64,000 nucleotides of DNA, taken from NCBI GenBank assembly GCA_947586185.1, contig CANPXN010000001.1, positions 1 to 64,000 of the forward strand, written 5' to 3'. This document shows, piece by piece, positions 19,310-30,677 of the stretch; position 1 is the first letter of the stretch, and the number at the start of each line of letters is the position of its first letter. The position numbers and the translations under genes are program-made. The notes beneath the pieces were generated by a model. The model was not told the origin of the DNA. It worked only from the letters and a program-made list of their open reading frames with translations, and made no database searches. Origin of the DNA: an uncultured Clostridia bacterium. Its GTDB lineage: Bacteria; Bacillota; Clostridia; Oscillospirales; Ruminococcaceae.

Positions 19310-20135
19310 GTTTACTGCCGACAGGAGATGTCGGCTTGATGACTTTCTGATACATGACAGGGGAATGTCAAGAAGACTGCTCACAAGGCTCAAGCGTACT
19401 GAAAACGGCATTACCAGAAACGGAATGCTTATCCGTTCAATTGACATGGTTGAACCGGGAGATGTTATAGTCGTGCAGCTTGAGGACAAAAGTTTCCTTG
19501 AGGGAAATACCTGTCTTGACGTTCCGGTAGCCTATGAAAGCGCCGGAGTCGTGGTGTTTGACAAGCCTGTTGGTATGCCTGTTCACCCTTCTATAAAGCA
19601 TCAGGGGGATACGCTGGGAAATTTCTTTTCCGGAAAGTACCCCGGTCTTACCTTCCGTCCGGTAAACCGTCTTGACAGGGATACATCAGGACTGTGCTGC
19701 TGCGCAAAGGACGCCTTTTCAGCCGCTGCTCTACAGGGAAATATCTCAAAAGTATACTATGCTGTTGCATGCGGCAGGATAACCGGAGATGGAGTTATTG
19801 ATGCTCCTATAGCGAGAGAGCAGGACTCCATTATAAAAAGGATAGTATCGCCGGACGGTCAGAGGGCGGTCACACATTATCAAGCGGTTTGCGGAAATGA
19901 TAAGTATACTCTTCTGAGAATAATTCTGGAAACCGGAAGAACTCATCAGATAAGGGTTCACTTTGCCCATGCAGGACACCCCCTTGCAGGGGATGACATG
20001 TACGGCGGAAGTACGGAGGACATATCCTGTCAGGCACTGCACTGCGGAAAGCTGACTTTCAATGAGCCTCAGAGCGGAGAGGTAATTACTGTCCGTTGTG
20101 ATATACGTGAGGACATGAAAAAGTTAATTACATAA
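19296..20135 (+). CDS. RluA-family pseudouridine synthase
   Basis: RPVNRLDRDTSGL motif, S4-like N-terminus; TTG start at 19296 behind AGGAGGAGG. Confidence 0.92.
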   Translation: MKRIEFTADRRCRLDDFLIHDRGMSRRLLTRLKRTENGITRNGMLIRSIDMVEPGDVIVVQLEDKSFLEGNTCLDVPVAYESAGVVVFDKPVGMPVHPSIKHQGDTLGNFFSGKYPGLTFRPVNRLDRDTSGLCCCAKDAFSAAALQGNISKVYYAVACGRITGDGVIDAPIAREQDSIIKRIVSPDGQRAVTHYQAVCGNDKYTLLRIILETGRTHQIRVHFAHAGHPLAGDDMYGGSTEDISCQALHCGKLTFNEPQSGEVITVRCDIREDMKKLIT

Positions 20136-20158
20136 TTTACATAAAGGAGCAAGATATA

Positions 20159-20635
20159 ATGGAAAGAATAGCAAGTTTTCAAGTCGATCATACAAAGATT
20201 GATGTTGGAATGTATGTTTCAAGAGTGGACGGAGATATTACGACCTATGATGTGAGAATGGTAAAGCCTAACGGTGGAAGCTACCTTCCTACGCCGGCTA
20301 TGCATACTATAGAGCATCTCTTTGCGACATACGCAAGAAATTCAGAGTTTGGAAAGGGTATTATATATGTTGGCCCTATGGGTTGCCGGACTGGATTTTA
20401 TCTGCTTACAAGAAGTCTTCCCGACGAGGCTGCGCTGAAAATCGTAAGGGATGCCTTTAAATTCATATCGGAATATGATGACCGCATTCCCGGATGTTCT
20501 GAGGAAGAATGCGGCAATTACAAGGAGCATGACCTTGCCGGAGCAAGAAAGGCTGTGCTGCCGCTTTTGAAAGTACTGGAAAATTACACTGTCGAAATGA
20601 TGGATTATTCTTGGCATATGAACCAAAAAATCTGA
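20159..20635 (+). CDS. luxS: S-ribosylhomocysteine lyase (AI-2 synthase)
   Basis: MHTIEHLFATYARNS and GPMGCRTGFY motifs. Confidence 0.97.
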   Translation: MERIASFQVDHTKIDVGMYVSRVDGDITTYDVRMVKPNGGSYLPTPAMHTIEHLFATYARNSEFGKGIIYVGPMGCRTGFYLLTRSLPDEAALKIVRDAFKFISEYDDRIPGCSEEECGNYKEHDLAGARKAVLPLLKVLENYTVEMMDYSWHMNQKI

Positions 20636-20695
20636 CTCTGATTTGTGCAACATTACAAATTATTGTCGAGGATTGGTAAATGTAGACAAAAAGTA

Positions 20696-20723
20696 TTGCG
20701 TAAATTTATTTAGTTGTTATAAT
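20696..20723 (+). promoter_or_regulatory. Putative promoter of the M23 peptidase gene
   Basis: TTGCGT-16 nt-TATAAT. Confidence 0.55.
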
Positions 20724-20819
20724 AAAATTCATGGTGTGTAACTGATTTGTAACAATTGTAATAACTTGTTACATATTCTGCGGCGAATGTTCGCAGATAA
20801 TATGAAAGGAGCTGTTACC

Positions 20820-22145
20820 ATGAATAAGAAGCGTCTTAACAGAAAAAACATATCAAAGGACGTTTCAGTCAAAAAAGATTATAACAGGAATACAACAAAA
20901 AGGACTGCTGCGGCAGTTATGAATTTTGCTGCGCCGGCAATATCTGCTGCGTTTTTAGCATGCTCGGTCTACTGGGCGTCCGATCTGCAATACAGTGAGG
21001 CTGTTCAGTATACCTCGGCAAACGATGCGGTAGAGGTGTTTGCAAAGGTCGATACGGGAGTTAAGACCGCTGCCGAAAGCTTTATCGTTACTGATATGCC
21101 TGATGAGTGCGCCGGCTTTTCTTCTAAGGCTGTTGAAAACTCAGGTGCAGAGCTGATCGAAGCATATGGAGTTTATGTTGACGGCGAGTTTGTCGGCGCT
21201 GTTGTTGATAAGGAATCCGTTGAGGACAGCCTTGACAGCAGACTGAAGGAATATACCGAAAGTGACGATATCGTTGAAGCTGAATACAGCGAGGAAGCTG
21301 AAATAAAGGAGGGCGTTTACCTTACTGCCGCTCTTGTTAATGAAAATGAAATGACGGACTATCTTGGCGGCGAGAAAAAGGTGGTTGCGGAATATGAGGC
21401 AGCTGAGGGAGATACCCCCGAAAAGATAGCCGACGACTTTGATATGACCATTGAGGAGGTTCAAAAGCTGAATCCTGACCTTGAAGATGAATGCGGCAGA
21501 GGCGAAACTGTAAAGGTGGTCGAAACTCAGTCAGTACTCCCTGTAAAGCATGTTCAGCGTGTACAGGTGGTTGAGGATATGGAGTATGACTCGGAGACTG
21601 AAAATGTCGATGAGAAATCAATTTCTTCAAAGAGCGGTGAAAAGCTTGATACCTATGAAATTACCTTCATTGACGGTGAGGAGGTCTCCAGAAGTCTTGT
21701 TGAGTCAGAGCCTCTTGAACAGACGATCCGGGGCAGCTCGGACGTCAGAACAGGCTCCGCTCCGGAGATGCAGGCATCGAATGAGTTTATCTGGCCTGCC
21801 GCCGCAGGATATGTAAGCGATCCTTTTGGCAGCGACAGAAATCATAAGGGAATGGATATTGCTGCCCCTTACGGTACTGAGATATATGCCGCCGCTGACG
21901 GAGAGGTTATAGCTGCCGGCTGGAATAACGGTGGATACGGCTATTTTGTGAAGATAGATCATGGAGACGGATATTCAACTCTTTACGGCCATGCAAGCGA
22001 GGTCCTCGTTTCAGAGGGTCAGAAGGTTTCCGCCGGAGATGTGGTGGCTCTTGTAGGGTCAACCGGTGACTCCACCGGAAATCATCTTCACTTTGAAGTG
22101 AGATATAATGACGAGTGTATGAATCCGGCAGAGTATTTAGAATAA
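20820..22145 (+). CDS. M23 family metallopeptidase (LysM-like segment, cell-wall hydrolase)
   Basis: C-terminal NHKGMDIAAPYGTEIYAAADGEV...GNHLHFEVR; LysM-like EGDTPEKIADDFDMTIEEVQKLNP. Confidence 0.92.
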   Translation: MNKKRLNRKNISKDVSVKKDYNRNTTKRTAAAVMNFAAPAISAAFLACSVYWASDLQYSEAVQYTSANDAVEVFAKVDTGVKTAAESFIVTDMPDECAGFSSKAVENSGAELIEAYGVYVDGEFVGAVVDKESVEDSLDSRLKEYTESDDIVEAEYSEEAEIKEGVYLTAALVNENEMTDYLGGEKKVVAEYEAAEGDTPEKIADDFDMTIEEVQKLNPDLEDECGRGETVKVVETQSVLPVKHVQRVQVVEDMEYDSETENVDEKSISSKSGEKLDTYEITFIDGEEVSRSLVESEPLEQTIRGSSDVRTGSAPEMQASNEFIWPAAAGYVSDPFGSDRNHKGMDIAAPYGTEIYAAADGEVIAAGWNNGGYGYFVKIDHGDGYSTLYGHASEVLVSEGQKVSAGDVVALVGSTGDSTGNHLHFEVRYNDECMNPAEYLE

Positions 22146-22193
22146 GTTTTAATTTATTCGCAAAAAAGTTACATTTGAAAATTGTCCCGGATG

Positions 22194-22222
22194 TTGCAAA
22201 ATCTGCATATATATGATATAAT
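22194..22222 (+). promoter_or_regulatory. Promoter upstream of the S10 operon
   Basis: TTGCAA-17 nt-TATAAT. Confidence 0.75.
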
Positions 22223-22399
22223 AATCAAGCGTGATTGCAACAGATATGCGTAGAAGCGGAAGGTTGCTGGCGGTATGTCAGGTAATTTCCGTGGAGTATG
22301 TCCGATTAAAAACCGGGCGACTGAGATATTGAGCACAGTTTGTGCGTGTATTTATGCTATAGCATTAAGTATGCGTATTTTGTGTCCTGATGAACAGTT

Positions 22400-22434
22400 A
22401 ACCCGAAAATTCATGCGATTTTCGGGTTTTTTTA
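22400..22434 (+). terminator. Intrinsic terminator inside the rpsJ leader (attenuator candidate)
   Basis: AACCCGAAAAT tcatgcg ATTTTCGGGTTTTTTT, downstream of the promoter and upstream of rpsJ. Confidence 0.8.
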
Positions 22435-22517
22435 TTACTCTTTTTCGGGAAACGCACGGGAACGTGTCAAGTCTCATTACCTGCCCCCAAATACTATGAC
22501 CTAAGGAGGCGAAAAAA

Positions 22518-22832
22518 GTGGCAGTCAACGAAAAGATCAGAATCAAGATCAAGGGATATGAACACGCAACAGTGGACGCAGCAGCTGCAAAGATTGTTGA
22601 AGCTGCAAAGAGAAGCGGCGCAAGAGTTTCAGGACCAATACCGCTCCCAACGAACAAAGAGGTTATCACAATCCTCAGAGCCGTTCACAAGTACAAGGAC
22701 AGCCGTGAGCAGTTCGAGATGAGAACTCATAAGAGACTTATTGATGTTATCAGACCGACAGCTAAGACAACGGATGCTCTTCAGAAGCTGGAGATTCCGG
22801 CAGGTGTTGATATCGTAATGGAGCTTAAGTAA
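22518..22832 (+). CDS. rpsJ: 30S ribosomal protein S10
   Basis: [14 protein letters not shown]...; GTG start. Confidence 0.98.
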   Translation: MAVNEKIRIKIKGYEHATVDAAAAKIVEAAKRSGARVSGPIPLPTNKEVITILRAVHKYKDSREQFEMRTHKRLIDVIRPTAKTTDALQKLEIPAGVDIVMELK

Positions 22833-22937
22833 AAAGCTTTTAGCCCCTGGTTCCGCAAAGACGGAACAGTGATGACTTAAATGTCATCGGTCAAGTTGGC
22901 CTTGCGCCAACCAATAACCTAACAGGAGGAAACATAC

Positions 22938-23570
22938 ATGAAAAAAGGTATAATCGGCAAGAAAATCGGTATGACTCAGATTTTTGACGAATCAGGAAAA
23001 GTTATTCCTGTAACAGTAGTTGAAGCCGGTCCTTGCGTTGTTGTTCAGAAGAAAACCGTTGAAAATGACGGATATGCATCTGTTCAGCTGGGCTTTGGGG
23101 ACGTTAAGGTTTCAAGAGTCAACAAACCGATGAAAGGACATTTCGGCAAGGCAGACGTAGCCTGCAAGAAGGAACTCAAGGAGTTCAGACTTGATGACTG
23201 TGAGTCAGTCAATGTAGGCGATATTCTGAAGGCAGATACTTTTGAAGTAGGCGACATGGTTGATGTCAGCGGTACAAGCAAGGGTAAGGGCTTCCAGGGT
23301 ACTATCAAGCGTCATAATAACTCAAGACTCAAGGAAAGCCACGGTACAGGTCCTGTTCACAGACATGCCGGTTCAATGGGCGCATGCTCATCACCGTCAA
23401 GAATCTTCAAGGGCAAGGGTATGCCTGGACAGATGGGTAACGAAAAGGTTACTGTTCAGAATCTTGAAGTAGTAAAGATCGATGCAGAAAATAATCTTAT
23501 TGCACTAAAGGGCGCAATTCCAGGTCCTAAGGGCGGAATCGTAAGCATCGTCGACAGTGTTAAGGCTTAA
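22938..23570 (+). CDS. rplC: 50S ribosomal protein L3
   Basis: [16 protein letters not shown]; order. Confidence 0.98.
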   Translation: MKKGIIGKKIGMTQIFDESGKVIPVTVVEAGPCVVVQKKTVENDGYASVQLGFGDVKVSRVNKPMKGHFGKADVACKKELKEFRLDDCESVNVGDILKADTFEVGDMVDVSGTSKGKGFQGTIKRHNNSRLKESHGTGPVHRHAGSMGACSSPSRIFKGKGMPGQMGNEKVTVQNLEVVKIDAENNLIALKGAIPGPKGGIVSIVDSVKA

Positions 23571-23587
23571 GGAAGGAGGAAGCATAT

Positions 23588-24211
23588 ATGTCAAAGATTT
23601 CAGTTTATGATATGGCCGGCAATCAGGTTTCAGAAACAGAGATTTCCGACGCCGTATTCGGTATTACTCCAAACAAAGCCGTTATGCACGCTATGGTTGT
23701 TAATTATCTCGCAAATCAGCGTCAGGGTACACAGTCAACTCTTACAAGAACAGAAGTAAGAGGCGGCGGCAGAAAGCCTTGGAGGCAGAAGGATACAGGT
23801 CATGCAAGACAGGGTTCAATCCGTGCTCCTCAGTGGACTCACGGCGGCGTTGCTCTGGGACCTAAGCCAAGAGATTACAGATATACACTTAATAAGAAGG
23901 TAAGAAGACTCGCTATGAAGTCTGCACTTTCTTCAAAGGCTGCTGAGGGCGAGCTTATCGTTCTTGATGCTCTTAACCTCGACGGCTACAAGACAAAGAC
24001 TATCGTTAATATGCTGAAGGCTCTCAATGTTGACGGCAAGGCTCTTATCGTTACAGCCGAAGCTGATCAGAAGGTTGTAAAGAGCGCAGCAAACATCCCC
24101 GGCGTAAAGACAGCTGCTGTAAACACACTTAACGTTTACGACATCTTAAACCATGACAAGTTCATCGTTGTTAAGAATGCTGTTGGCAAAATCGAGGAGG
24201 TGTACGCATAA
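23588..24211 (+). CDS. rplD: 50S ribosomal protein L4
   Basis: TRTEVRGGGRKPWRQKDTGHARQGS. Confidence 0.98.
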   Translation: MSKISVYDMAGNQVSETEISDAVFGITPNKAVMHAMVVNYLANQRQGTQSTLTRTEVRGGGRKPWRQKDTGHARQGSIRAPQWTHGGVALGPKPRDYRYTLNKKVRRLAMKSALSSKAAEGELIVLDALNLDGYKTKTIVNMLKALNVDGKALIVTAEADQKVVKSAANIPGVKTAAVNTLNVYDILNHDKFIVVKNAVGKIEEVYA

Positions 24212-24525
24212 TGAAAGCACCACAGGATATAATCCTCAAGCCTGTTATCACCGAAAGAAGTATTGATATTCTTCCAACAGGAAAGTATACATTCAAGGTT
24301 GATAAGGACGCTAACAAGGTTGAGATAGCAAAGGCAGTTACAGAGCTCTTCGGTGTTGAGGTTTTAAAGGTCAACACTATGAACTGCAAGGGACGTGCAA
24401 GACGCGTAGGCAGATATGAAGGCAAAAAGGCTGACTGGAAAAAGGCTATCGTTACAATTAATACAGAACCGAGCGACAAGAAGAAGTTCAAGTCATCAAT
24501 CGAGTTCTTTGACGGTTTATATTAA
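24211..24525 (+). CDS. rplW: 50S ribosomal protein L23
   Basis: Order and sequence (ILKPVITERS). Confidence 0.97.
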   Translation: MKAPQDIILKPVITERSIDILPTGKYTFKVDKDANKVEIAKAVTELFGVEVLKVNTMNCKGRARRVGRYEGKKADWKKAIVTINTEPSDKKKFKSSIEFFDGLY

Positions 24526-24587
24526 TAGTTAAACCGCTGTTATGGGAGTAATGCTCCCGCAAACAATGCATTTAAGGAGTGAAAACA

Positions 24588-25421
24588 ATGGCTATAAAGG
24601 CTTATAAACCGACAACTCCTTCACGTCGTCAGATGACCTGTACAGACTATTCGGATTTGTCAAAGGTTGCTCCGGAGAAGAGTCTGCTTGAACCATTGAA
24701 GAAAAATTCAGGCAGAAACAACTACGGAAGAATCACGGTTCGCCACAGAGGCGGCGGCTCAAGAAGAAAGTATCGTATCATCGACTTCAAGCGTGATAAG
24801 GATAATATGAACGCTACAGTTCAGACGCTGGAGTACGATCCAAACCGTTCAGCATTCATTGCTCTCGTTAAGTACGAGGACGGTGAAAAGAGATATATTC
24901 TCGCACCAAACGGCCTTAAGGTCGGAGATGTTGTTTGCTCAGGACCGGAAGCAGACATCAAGGCAGGCAATGCTCTTGAACTTTCAAACATCCCTGTTGG
25001 TACATTTATCCACGCTATTGAGCTTTATCCTGGAAAGGGCGCTCAGCTGGTTCGTTCAGCAGGAAATATGGCTCAGCTTATGGCTAAGGAAGGCAACTAC
25101 GCTCTTGTAAGACTTCCGTCAGGAGAGCTTAGAAACGTTCCGATAAGCTGCAAGGCTACAATCGGTCAGGTAAGCAATATCGACCACGAAAACGTTAATA
25201 TCGGTAAAGCCGGAAGAACACGTCACCTCGGTATCAGACCAACAGTACGTGGTTCAGTTATGAACCCTTGCGACCACCCACACGGCGGTGGTGAAGGTAA
25301 GTCACCGGTAGGACGTCCGGGACCTGTTACTCCTTGGGGTAAGCCAGCACTTGGCTATAAGACCCGTAAGAAGCATAACCGTTCTGACAAGTTTATCGTA
25401 AAACGCAGAAACGGCAAATAA
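24588..25421 (+). CDS. rplB: 50S ribosomal protein L2
   Basis: [31 protein letters not shown]. Confidence 0.98.
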   Translation: MAIKAYKPTTPSRRQMTCTDYSDLSKVAPEKSLLEPLKKNSGRNNYGRITVRHRGGGSRRKYRIIDFKRDKDNMNATVQTLEYDPNRSAFIALVKYEDGEKRYILAPNGLKVGDVVCSGPEADIKAGNALELSNIPVGTFIHAIELYPGKGAQLVRSAGNMAQLMAKEGNYALVRLPSGELRNVPISCKATIGQVSNIDHENVNIGKAGRTRHLGIRPTVRGSVMNPCDHPHGGGEGKSPVGRPGPVTPWGKPALGYKTRKKHNRSDKFIVKRRNGK

Positions 25422-25442
25422 GCTGAAAGGAGGAACTGATTA

Positions 25443-25727
25443 ATGAGCAGAAGTATTAAGAAGGGCCCTTATGTTCAGGAAGCGCTCTATAAAAGAGTTT
25501 TGCAGATGAATGAAGCCGGCGAAAAGAAGGTTCTGAAAACATGGAGCAGATCTTCAACAATTTTCCCTGATTTCGTAGGCCATACATTTGCAGTTCATGA
25601 CGGACGCAAGCATGTTCCTGTATATGTTACAGAAGATATGGTAGGTCATAAGCTCGGTGAGTTTGCTCCGACCAGAACTTACAGAGGTCACGCAGGTTCA
25701 AAGACAAGCAATAACGGTAAGAAATAG
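25443..25727 (+). CDS. rpsS: 30S ribosomal protein S19
   Basis: [11 protein letters not shown]. Confidence 0.98.
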   Translation: MSRSIKKGPYVQEALYKRVLQMNEAGEKKVLKTWSRSSTIFPDFVGHTFAVHDGRKHVPVYVTEDMVGHKLGEFAPTRTYRGHAGSKTSNNGKK

Positions 25728-25744
25728 CGGAAGGAGGAGTTCAA

Positions 25745-26080
25745 ATGGAAGCCAGAGCATATCTTAGAAACGCTCGAATCGCACCGAGAAAGGTACAGGT
25801 TGTTCTTGATCTCATCAGAAACAAGCCTGTAGACGTTGCGCTTGCTACTCTTAATTATACACCAAAGGCTGCATGTGAATCAGTAGAAAAGCTTTTGAAG
25901 TCCGCTATCGCAAATGCAGAAAACAATCACAGCATGGACAGAGATAACCTCTATGTTGCTGAATGTTTTGTTTGCCCGGGACCTATAATGAAGAGAATTA
26001 TGCCAAGAGCACATGGTAGAGCATACAGAATTTTAAAGAGAACATCACACATTACAATTGTTCTTAAAGAAAAAGACTGA
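25745..26080 (+). CDS. rplV: 50S ribosomal protein L22
   Basis: Order and sequence. Confidence 0.98.
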   Translation: MEARAYLRNARIAPRKVQVVLDLIRNKPVDVALATLNYTPKAACESVEKLLKSAIANAENNHSMDRDNLYVAECFVCPGPIMKRIMPRAHGRAYRILKRTSHITIVLKEKD

Positions 26081-26097
26081 TCCCAAGGAGGTTAATT

Positions 26098-26853
26098 ATG
26101 GGCCAGAAAGTTAATCCGCACGGTCTTCGTGTCGGCGTTATTAAGGATTGGGATTCCCGCTGGTTTGCGAATAAGTCAGATTTTGGCGATACTCTTGTTG
26201 AAGACTACAATGTTCGTAACTATATTAAGAAGAGCTTGTATGCAGCAGGTGTTCCAAGAATTGAAATAGAAAGATTCGCTGATAAAGTCAGAATCCACAT
26301 TCACTGCGCTAAGCCTGGTATCGTAATCGGAAGAGGCGGTACAGAAATCGAAAAGCTTAGAGTTAAGCTTGAAAAGATGATGGGCAAGCAGGTTTCTATA
26401 AATATCGTTGAGGTAAAGCAGCCTGATATCAGCTCACAGCTCGTAGCTGAGAAGATCGCTCTCGATCTCGAGAACAGAATCTCATTCAGAAGAGCTATGA
26501 AGCAGTCAATCGGCAGAGCAATGCGTCTTGGCGCAAAGGGTATCAAGGTTATGGTTTCAGGACGTCTCGGCGGTGCAGAAATCGCAAGATCTGAAACATA
26601 CCACGAGGGTACAATCCCGCTTCAGACAATCAGAGCTGATATAGACTACGGTTTTGCTGAAGCTGATACAACATACGGACGTCTCGGCGTTAAGGTATGG
26701 ATCTATAAGGGCGAAGTTCTGAAGGGCGAGGTTTCAAAGTCAGACGCTGCTAAGAATAACAGCAGAGGCGGAAGAGACAGAGCTGATAACAGAAGACGCA
26801 ACAACAGAAATTATAAACCAAGAGAAGCAAAGAGTGAAGGAGGTAACCAGTAA
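26098..26853 (+). CDS. rpsC: 30S ribosomal protein S3
   Basis: [15 protein letters not shown]. Confidence 0.98.
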   Translation: MGQKVNPHGLRVGVIKDWDSRWFANKSDFGDTLVEDYNVRNYIKKSLYAAGVPRIEIERFADKVRIHIHCAKPGIVIGRGGTEIEKLRVKLEKMMGKQVSINIVEVKQPDISSQLVAEKIALDLENRISFRRAMKQSIGRAMRLGAKGIKVMVSGRLGGAEIARSETYHEGTIPLQTIRADIDYGFAEADTTYGRLGVKVWIYKGEVLKGEVSKSDAAKNNSRGGRDRADNRRRNNRNYKPREAKSEGGNQ

Positions 26854-27278
26854 TGCTACTTCCAAAGAGAGTAAAGTACCGCCGTGTTCACAGAGGCCGT
26901 CTTAAGGGCAAGGCTATGAGAGGCAATACAGTAACTTACGGCGAATATGGTCTTCAGGCTTTAGAGCCTGCATGGATCACATCAAATCAGATCGAATCAG
27001 CCCGTATCGCTATGACACGTTATATCAAGCGTGGCGGTCAGGTTTGGATCAAAATCTTCCCGGATAAGCCGATCACAGAAAAGCCGGCTGAAACACGAAT
27101 GGGTTCCGGTAAGGGTTCACCTGAATATTGGGTAGCTGTTGTAAAGCCAGGCAGAGTAATGTTTGAAATTGCCGGCGTTCCTGAGGAAACAGCAAGAGAA
27201 GCTATGCGTCTTGCTATGCACAAGCTCCCAATCAAATGTAAATTTGTTGTTAAGGAAGAGCAAGGAGGGGAGCAGTAA
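26853..27278 (+). CDS. rplP: 50S ribosomal protein L16
   Basis: [16 protein letters not shown]. Confidence 0.98.
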   Translation: MLLPKRVKYRRVHRGRLKGKAMRGNTVTYGEYGLQALEPAWITSNQIESARIAMTRYIKRGGQVWIKIFPDKPITEKPAETRMGSGKGSPEYWVAVVKPGRVMFEIAGVPEETAREAMRLAMHKLPIKCKFVVKEEQGGEQ

Positions 27279-27484
27279 TGAAGGCATCTGAAATCAGAGA
27301 TATGTCAGTGGAAGAAATGAACGAAAAGCTGACCAGCTTAAAAGAAGAGCTCTTCAATCTTCGCTTCCAGCTTGCTGTAAACCAGCTTGATAACACATCT
27401 CGTCTTAAGGCTGTCAAGAAGGATATCGCAAGAATCAAGACAGTTCTTCGTGATGTTGAGATCAAGGCAAGCGTTAACCAGTAA
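27278..27484 (+). CDS. rpmC: 50S ribosomal protein L29
   Basis: Order and sequence. Confidence 0.97.
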   Translation: MKASEIRDMSVEEMNEKLTSLKEELFNLRFQLAVNQLDNTSRLKAVKKDIARIKTVLRDVEIKASVNQ

Positions 27485-27502
27485 GAAAGGGAGGATTTAG
27501 CT

Positions 27503-27760
27503 GTGTCTGAGAGAAACCTTAGAAAAACAAGGGTTGGTAAAGTTGTAAGCGACAAGATGGATAAGACTGTTGTTGTTGCTATCGTTGACAATGTTAAACA
27601 CCCGCTTTACAAGAAGATCATCAAGAGAACAGTTAAGCTGAAGGCTCATGATGAAAAGAACGAGTGCCGTATAGGCGATCGTATAGAGGTTATGGAAACA
27701 CGTCCTTTGTCAAAGGATAAGAGATGGCGTGTAACAAACATTATTGAAAGAGCTAAGTAA
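27503..27760 (+). CDS. rpsQ: 30S ribosomal protein S17
   Basis: Order and sequence; GTG start. Confidence 0.97.
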   Translation: MSERNLRKTRVGKVVSDKMDKTVVVAIVDNVKHPLYKKIIKRTVKLKAHDEKNECRIGDRIEVMETRPLSKDKRWRVTNIIERAK

Positions 27761-27810
27761 TTTATATATTGAAAAGAAGCAGTCAAAGCTTCTGAAAGGA
27801 GGAACTCGCT

Positions 27811-28179
27811 GTGATACAAATGCAGTCTTACCTGAAGGTCGCTGACAACACAGGAGCAAAAGAGCTTATGTGTATCAGAGTTCTTGGCGGCACACGCAGA
27901 AGATATGCTAATATCGGTGATGTTGTTGTAGCTTCTGTTAAGAAAGCAACACCCGGCGGCGTTGTTAAGAAGGGCGATGTTGTAAAGGCAGTTATCGTTC
28001 GTTCAGCAAAGGGACTTAGAAGAGAAGACGGCACATACATCCGTTTTGATGAAAATGCTGCCGTAATCATTAAGGAAGATAAAAATCCAAAGGGAACCCG
28101 TATTTTCGGACCTGTTGCAAGAGAGCTCCGTGACAAGGAATATATGAAGATTTTAAGCCTTGCACCGGAAGTATTATAA
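27811..28179 (+). CDS. rplN: 50S ribosomal protein L14
   Basis: [18 protein letters not shown]. Confidence 0.98.
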   Translation: MIQMQSYLKVADNTGAKELMCIRVLGGTRRRYANIGDVVVASVKKATPGGVVKKGDVVKAVIVRSAKGLRREDGTYIRFDENAAVIIKEDKNPKGTRIFGPVARELRDKEYMKILSLAPEVL

Positions 28180-28192
28180 TGGAGGTGTCATG

Positions 28193-28546
28193 ATGAGTAA
28201 GGTACACGTAAAAACAGGTGACACAGTCGTTTTGCTTACAGGCGATTATGATGATAAATATTCAAAAAGCGGTTCAAGAAAGACCGGTAAGGTTCTTGAA
28301 GTAAGCCCTAAGGAAGGCAAGGTAATCGTTGAGGGAATCAACATGATTACAAAGCATATGAAGCCGACAAGAATGGGCGAGGCCGGAAGCGTTATCCAGG
28401 CTGAATCCCCGATTTATGCTTCAAAGGTGCAGCTTGTTTGCCCAAAATGCGGCAAGCCAACAAGAGTAGGTCATAAGATCGAAATGGACGGCGATAAGAA
28501 GACAAAGCTGCGTGTTTGCAAAAAATGCGGCGAATCATTCAAATAA
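28193..28546 (+). CDS. rplX: 50S ribosomal protein L24
   Basis: [18 protein letters not shown]; start after GGAGGTGTC. Confidence 0.96.
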   Translation: MSKVHVKTGDTVVLLTGDYDDKYSKSGSRKTGKVLEVSPKEGKVIVEGINMITKHMKPTRMGEAGSVIQAESPIYASKVQLVCPKCGKPTRVGHKIEMDGDKKTKLRVCKKCGESFK

Positions 28547-28557
28547 GGAGAAACGAT

Positions 28558-29097
28558 ATGGCAAGGTTAAAAGAATACTATGTTAGCACCGTAGCTCCTG
28601 CAATGATGAAGAAATTCGGCTACAAGAGCATTATGGAAATTCCTAAGCTCGATAAGGTAGTTATCAATGTAGGCGCAGGCGAGGCTAAGGAAAATTCAAA
28701 GGTTATCGACGCTATCATGACAGACCTTATGGCAATTACAGGCCAGAGACCTGTAGTCTGCAAGGCTAAGAAGTCAGTTGCTAACTTCAAGCTCCGTGAA
28801 GGAATGCCGATCGGCGTTAAGGTTACACTGAGAAGCGAAAACATGTATGAATTTGTTGACAAGCTTTTCAATGTTGCGTTTCCTCGTGTAAGAGACTTTA
28901 GAGGAATCAACGGCAACTCATTTGACGGAAAGGGAAATTATTCAACCGGTATCAAGGAACAGCTTATTTTCCCTGAAATCGAATACGATAAGATCGATAA
29001 AGTCAGAGGTATGGATATAAACTTCATCACAACTGCCAAGACTGATGAAGAAGCGAAAGAGCTGCTTTCACTTTTGGGCGCTCCGTTCGCTAAATAA
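28558..29097 (+). CDS. rplE: 50S ribosomal protein L5
   Basis: [26 protein letters not shown] at 28558. Confidence 0.97.
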   Translation: MARLKEYYVSTVAPAMMKKFGYKSIMEIPKLDKVVINVGAGEAKENSKVIDAIMTDLMAITGQRPVVCKAKKSVANFKLREGMPIGVKVTLRSENMYEFVDKLFNVAFPRVRDFRGINGNSFDGKGNYSTGIKEQLIFPEIEYDKIDKVRGMDINFITTAKTDEEAKELLSLLGAPFAK

Positions 29098-29116
29098 TTA
29101 GGGAGGATAAATCACT

Positions 29117-29302
29117 ATGGCAAAAAAAGCGATGATCAATAAGCAGCAGAGAACTCCCAAGTATTCAACAAGAGCTTATAACAGATGCAAGATTTGCGGC
29201 AGACCGCATGCATATCTGAGAAAGTTCGGCATCTGCCGAATCTGTTTCAGAGAGCTCGCACACAAGGGCCAGATTCCTGGTGTTAAAAAGGCAAGCTGGT
29301 AA
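29117..29302 (+). CDS. rpsN: 30S ribosomal protein S14 (zinc-binding type Z)
   Basis: [22 protein letters not shown]: intact CxxC pairs. Confidence 0.97.
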   Translation: MAKKAMINKQQRTPKYSTRAYNRCKICGRPHAYLRKFGICRICFRELAHKGQIPGVKKASW

Positions 29303-29325
29303 AAATACAAAGGAGGTCATTTGGC

Positions 29326-29724
29326 ATGCAGATTACTGATACAATAGCAGATTTACTGACAAGAATTCGTAATGCGAGTTCTGCAAAGCACGCCACGGTT
29401 GACGTTCCCGCTTCAAATGTAAAGAAAGCTATTACACAGATTCTCGTTGAAGAAGGTTATGTAAAGAGCTTCCAGGTCATTGAAGACGGTAAGCAGGGTA
29501 TAATCAGAATTACACTTAAATACAGCGATAGTAAGTCACCGGTTATAACAGGCTTACGCAGGGTTTCAAAACCAGGCTTGCGTATATATTCAAGTTGTGA
29601 GGATATGCCTAAGGTAAGAAAGGGTCTTGGTATTGCGATCGTTTCAACATCTAAGGGAATCATGACTGACAAAAAGGCTCGTGAGCTGAACGTCGGCGGC
29701 GAGATTTTAGCATTTATTTGGTAA
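29326..29724 (+). CDS. rpsH: 30S ribosomal protein S8
   Basis: Order and sequence. Confidence 0.97.
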   Translation: MQITDTIADLLTRIRNASSAKHATVDVPASNVKKAITQILVEEGYVKSFQVIEDGKQGIIRITLKYSDSKSPVITGLRRVSKPGLRIYSSCEDMPKVRKGLGIAIVSTSKGIMTDKKARELNVGGEILAFIW

Positions 29725-29737
29725 GGAGGACACGGAT

Positions 29738-30283
29738 ATGTCAAGAATAGGTAAAATGCCGATTAGTGTCCCTGCCGGTGTAGATGTTAAAAATGAAAAT
29801 AATATGATTACCGTAAAGGGCCCTAAGGGCACAATCACAAAGCAGTTCGCAGAGTCTATGAACATCGAGATCGCTGACGGCGTTATCACAGTAACACGTC
29901 CGAACGATGAAAAGACAAACAGAAGCCTTCACGGTCTTACAAGAACACTTATCGCTAACATGGTCGAAGGCGTTACAAACGGCTTCTCAAAGACTCTTGA
30001 GATCGAGGGTGTAGGTTACCGTGCTGCAAAGCAGGGAAACAACCTTGTTATGAACCTTGGTTATTCACATCAGGTAATTGTTCCTGAAACAGACGGCATC
30101 AAGATAGATGTTCCACAGCCTAACAAGATCGTAATTAACGGTATTGATAAGCAGGTTGTAGGTCAGTTTGCCGCTGAAGTTCGTGAAAAACGTCCACCTG
30201 AGCCGTATAAGGGCAAGGGTATAAGATATGCCGGCGAACACATTATCCGCAAGGAAGGTAAAGCTGGTAAGGGCAAGAAGTAA
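29738..30283 (+). CDS. rplF: 50S ribosomal protein L6
   Basis: [17 protein letters not shown]. Confidence 0.98.
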   Translation: MSRIGKMPISVPAGVDVKNENNMITVKGPKGTITKQFAESMNIEIADGVITVTRPNDEKTNRSLHGLTRTLIANMVEGVTNGFSKTLEIEGVGYRAAKQGNNLVMNLGYSHQVIVPETDGIKIDVPQPNKIVINGIDKQVVGQFAAEVREKRPPEPYKGKGIRYAGEHIIRKEGKAGKGKK

Positions 30284-30301
30284 TAAAGGAGTGAATTTGC
30301 A

Positions 30302-30661
30302 ATGATTAAAAAGGCTGACAGTAATAAAGCCAGATTAAAGAGACATCGCAGAGTTCGTGCGAAGATTTCCGGTACTCCTCAGTGTCCGCGTCTTAACGTT
30401 TACCGTTCAACAAAGCATATTTACGCTCAGATCATTGACGATGTAAACGGTGTTACACTCGCTTCTGCTTCAAGCCTTGAAAAGGATTTTGACGGAAACG
30501 GCGGAAATATAGAGGGCGCTCGCAAGATCGGTGAAACGATCGCTAAGCGTGCAGTTGAAAAGGGTATTGCTGAAGTCGTATTCGACAGAGGCGGTTACCT
30601 CTATCACGGAAGAATCAAAGAGCTTGCTGAAGGAGCTCGTGAAAACGGACTGAAGTTCTAA
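30302..30661 (+). CDS. rplR: 50S ribosomal protein L18
   Basis: Order and sequence. Confidence 0.97.
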   Translation: MIKKADSNKARLKRHRRVRAKISGTPQCPRLNVYRSTKHIYAQIIDDVNGVTLASASSLEKDFDGNGGNIEGARKIGETIAKRAVEKGIAEVVFDRGGYLYHGRIKELAEGARENGLKF

Positions 30662-30677
30662 GAAGGAGGTAATACTT

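Noticed and set aside
22275-22499. 74-aa ORF in the rpsJ leader
   Set aside because: Runs through the intrinsic terminator and has no clear RBS; treated as leader RNA, although a short leader peptide cannot be excluded
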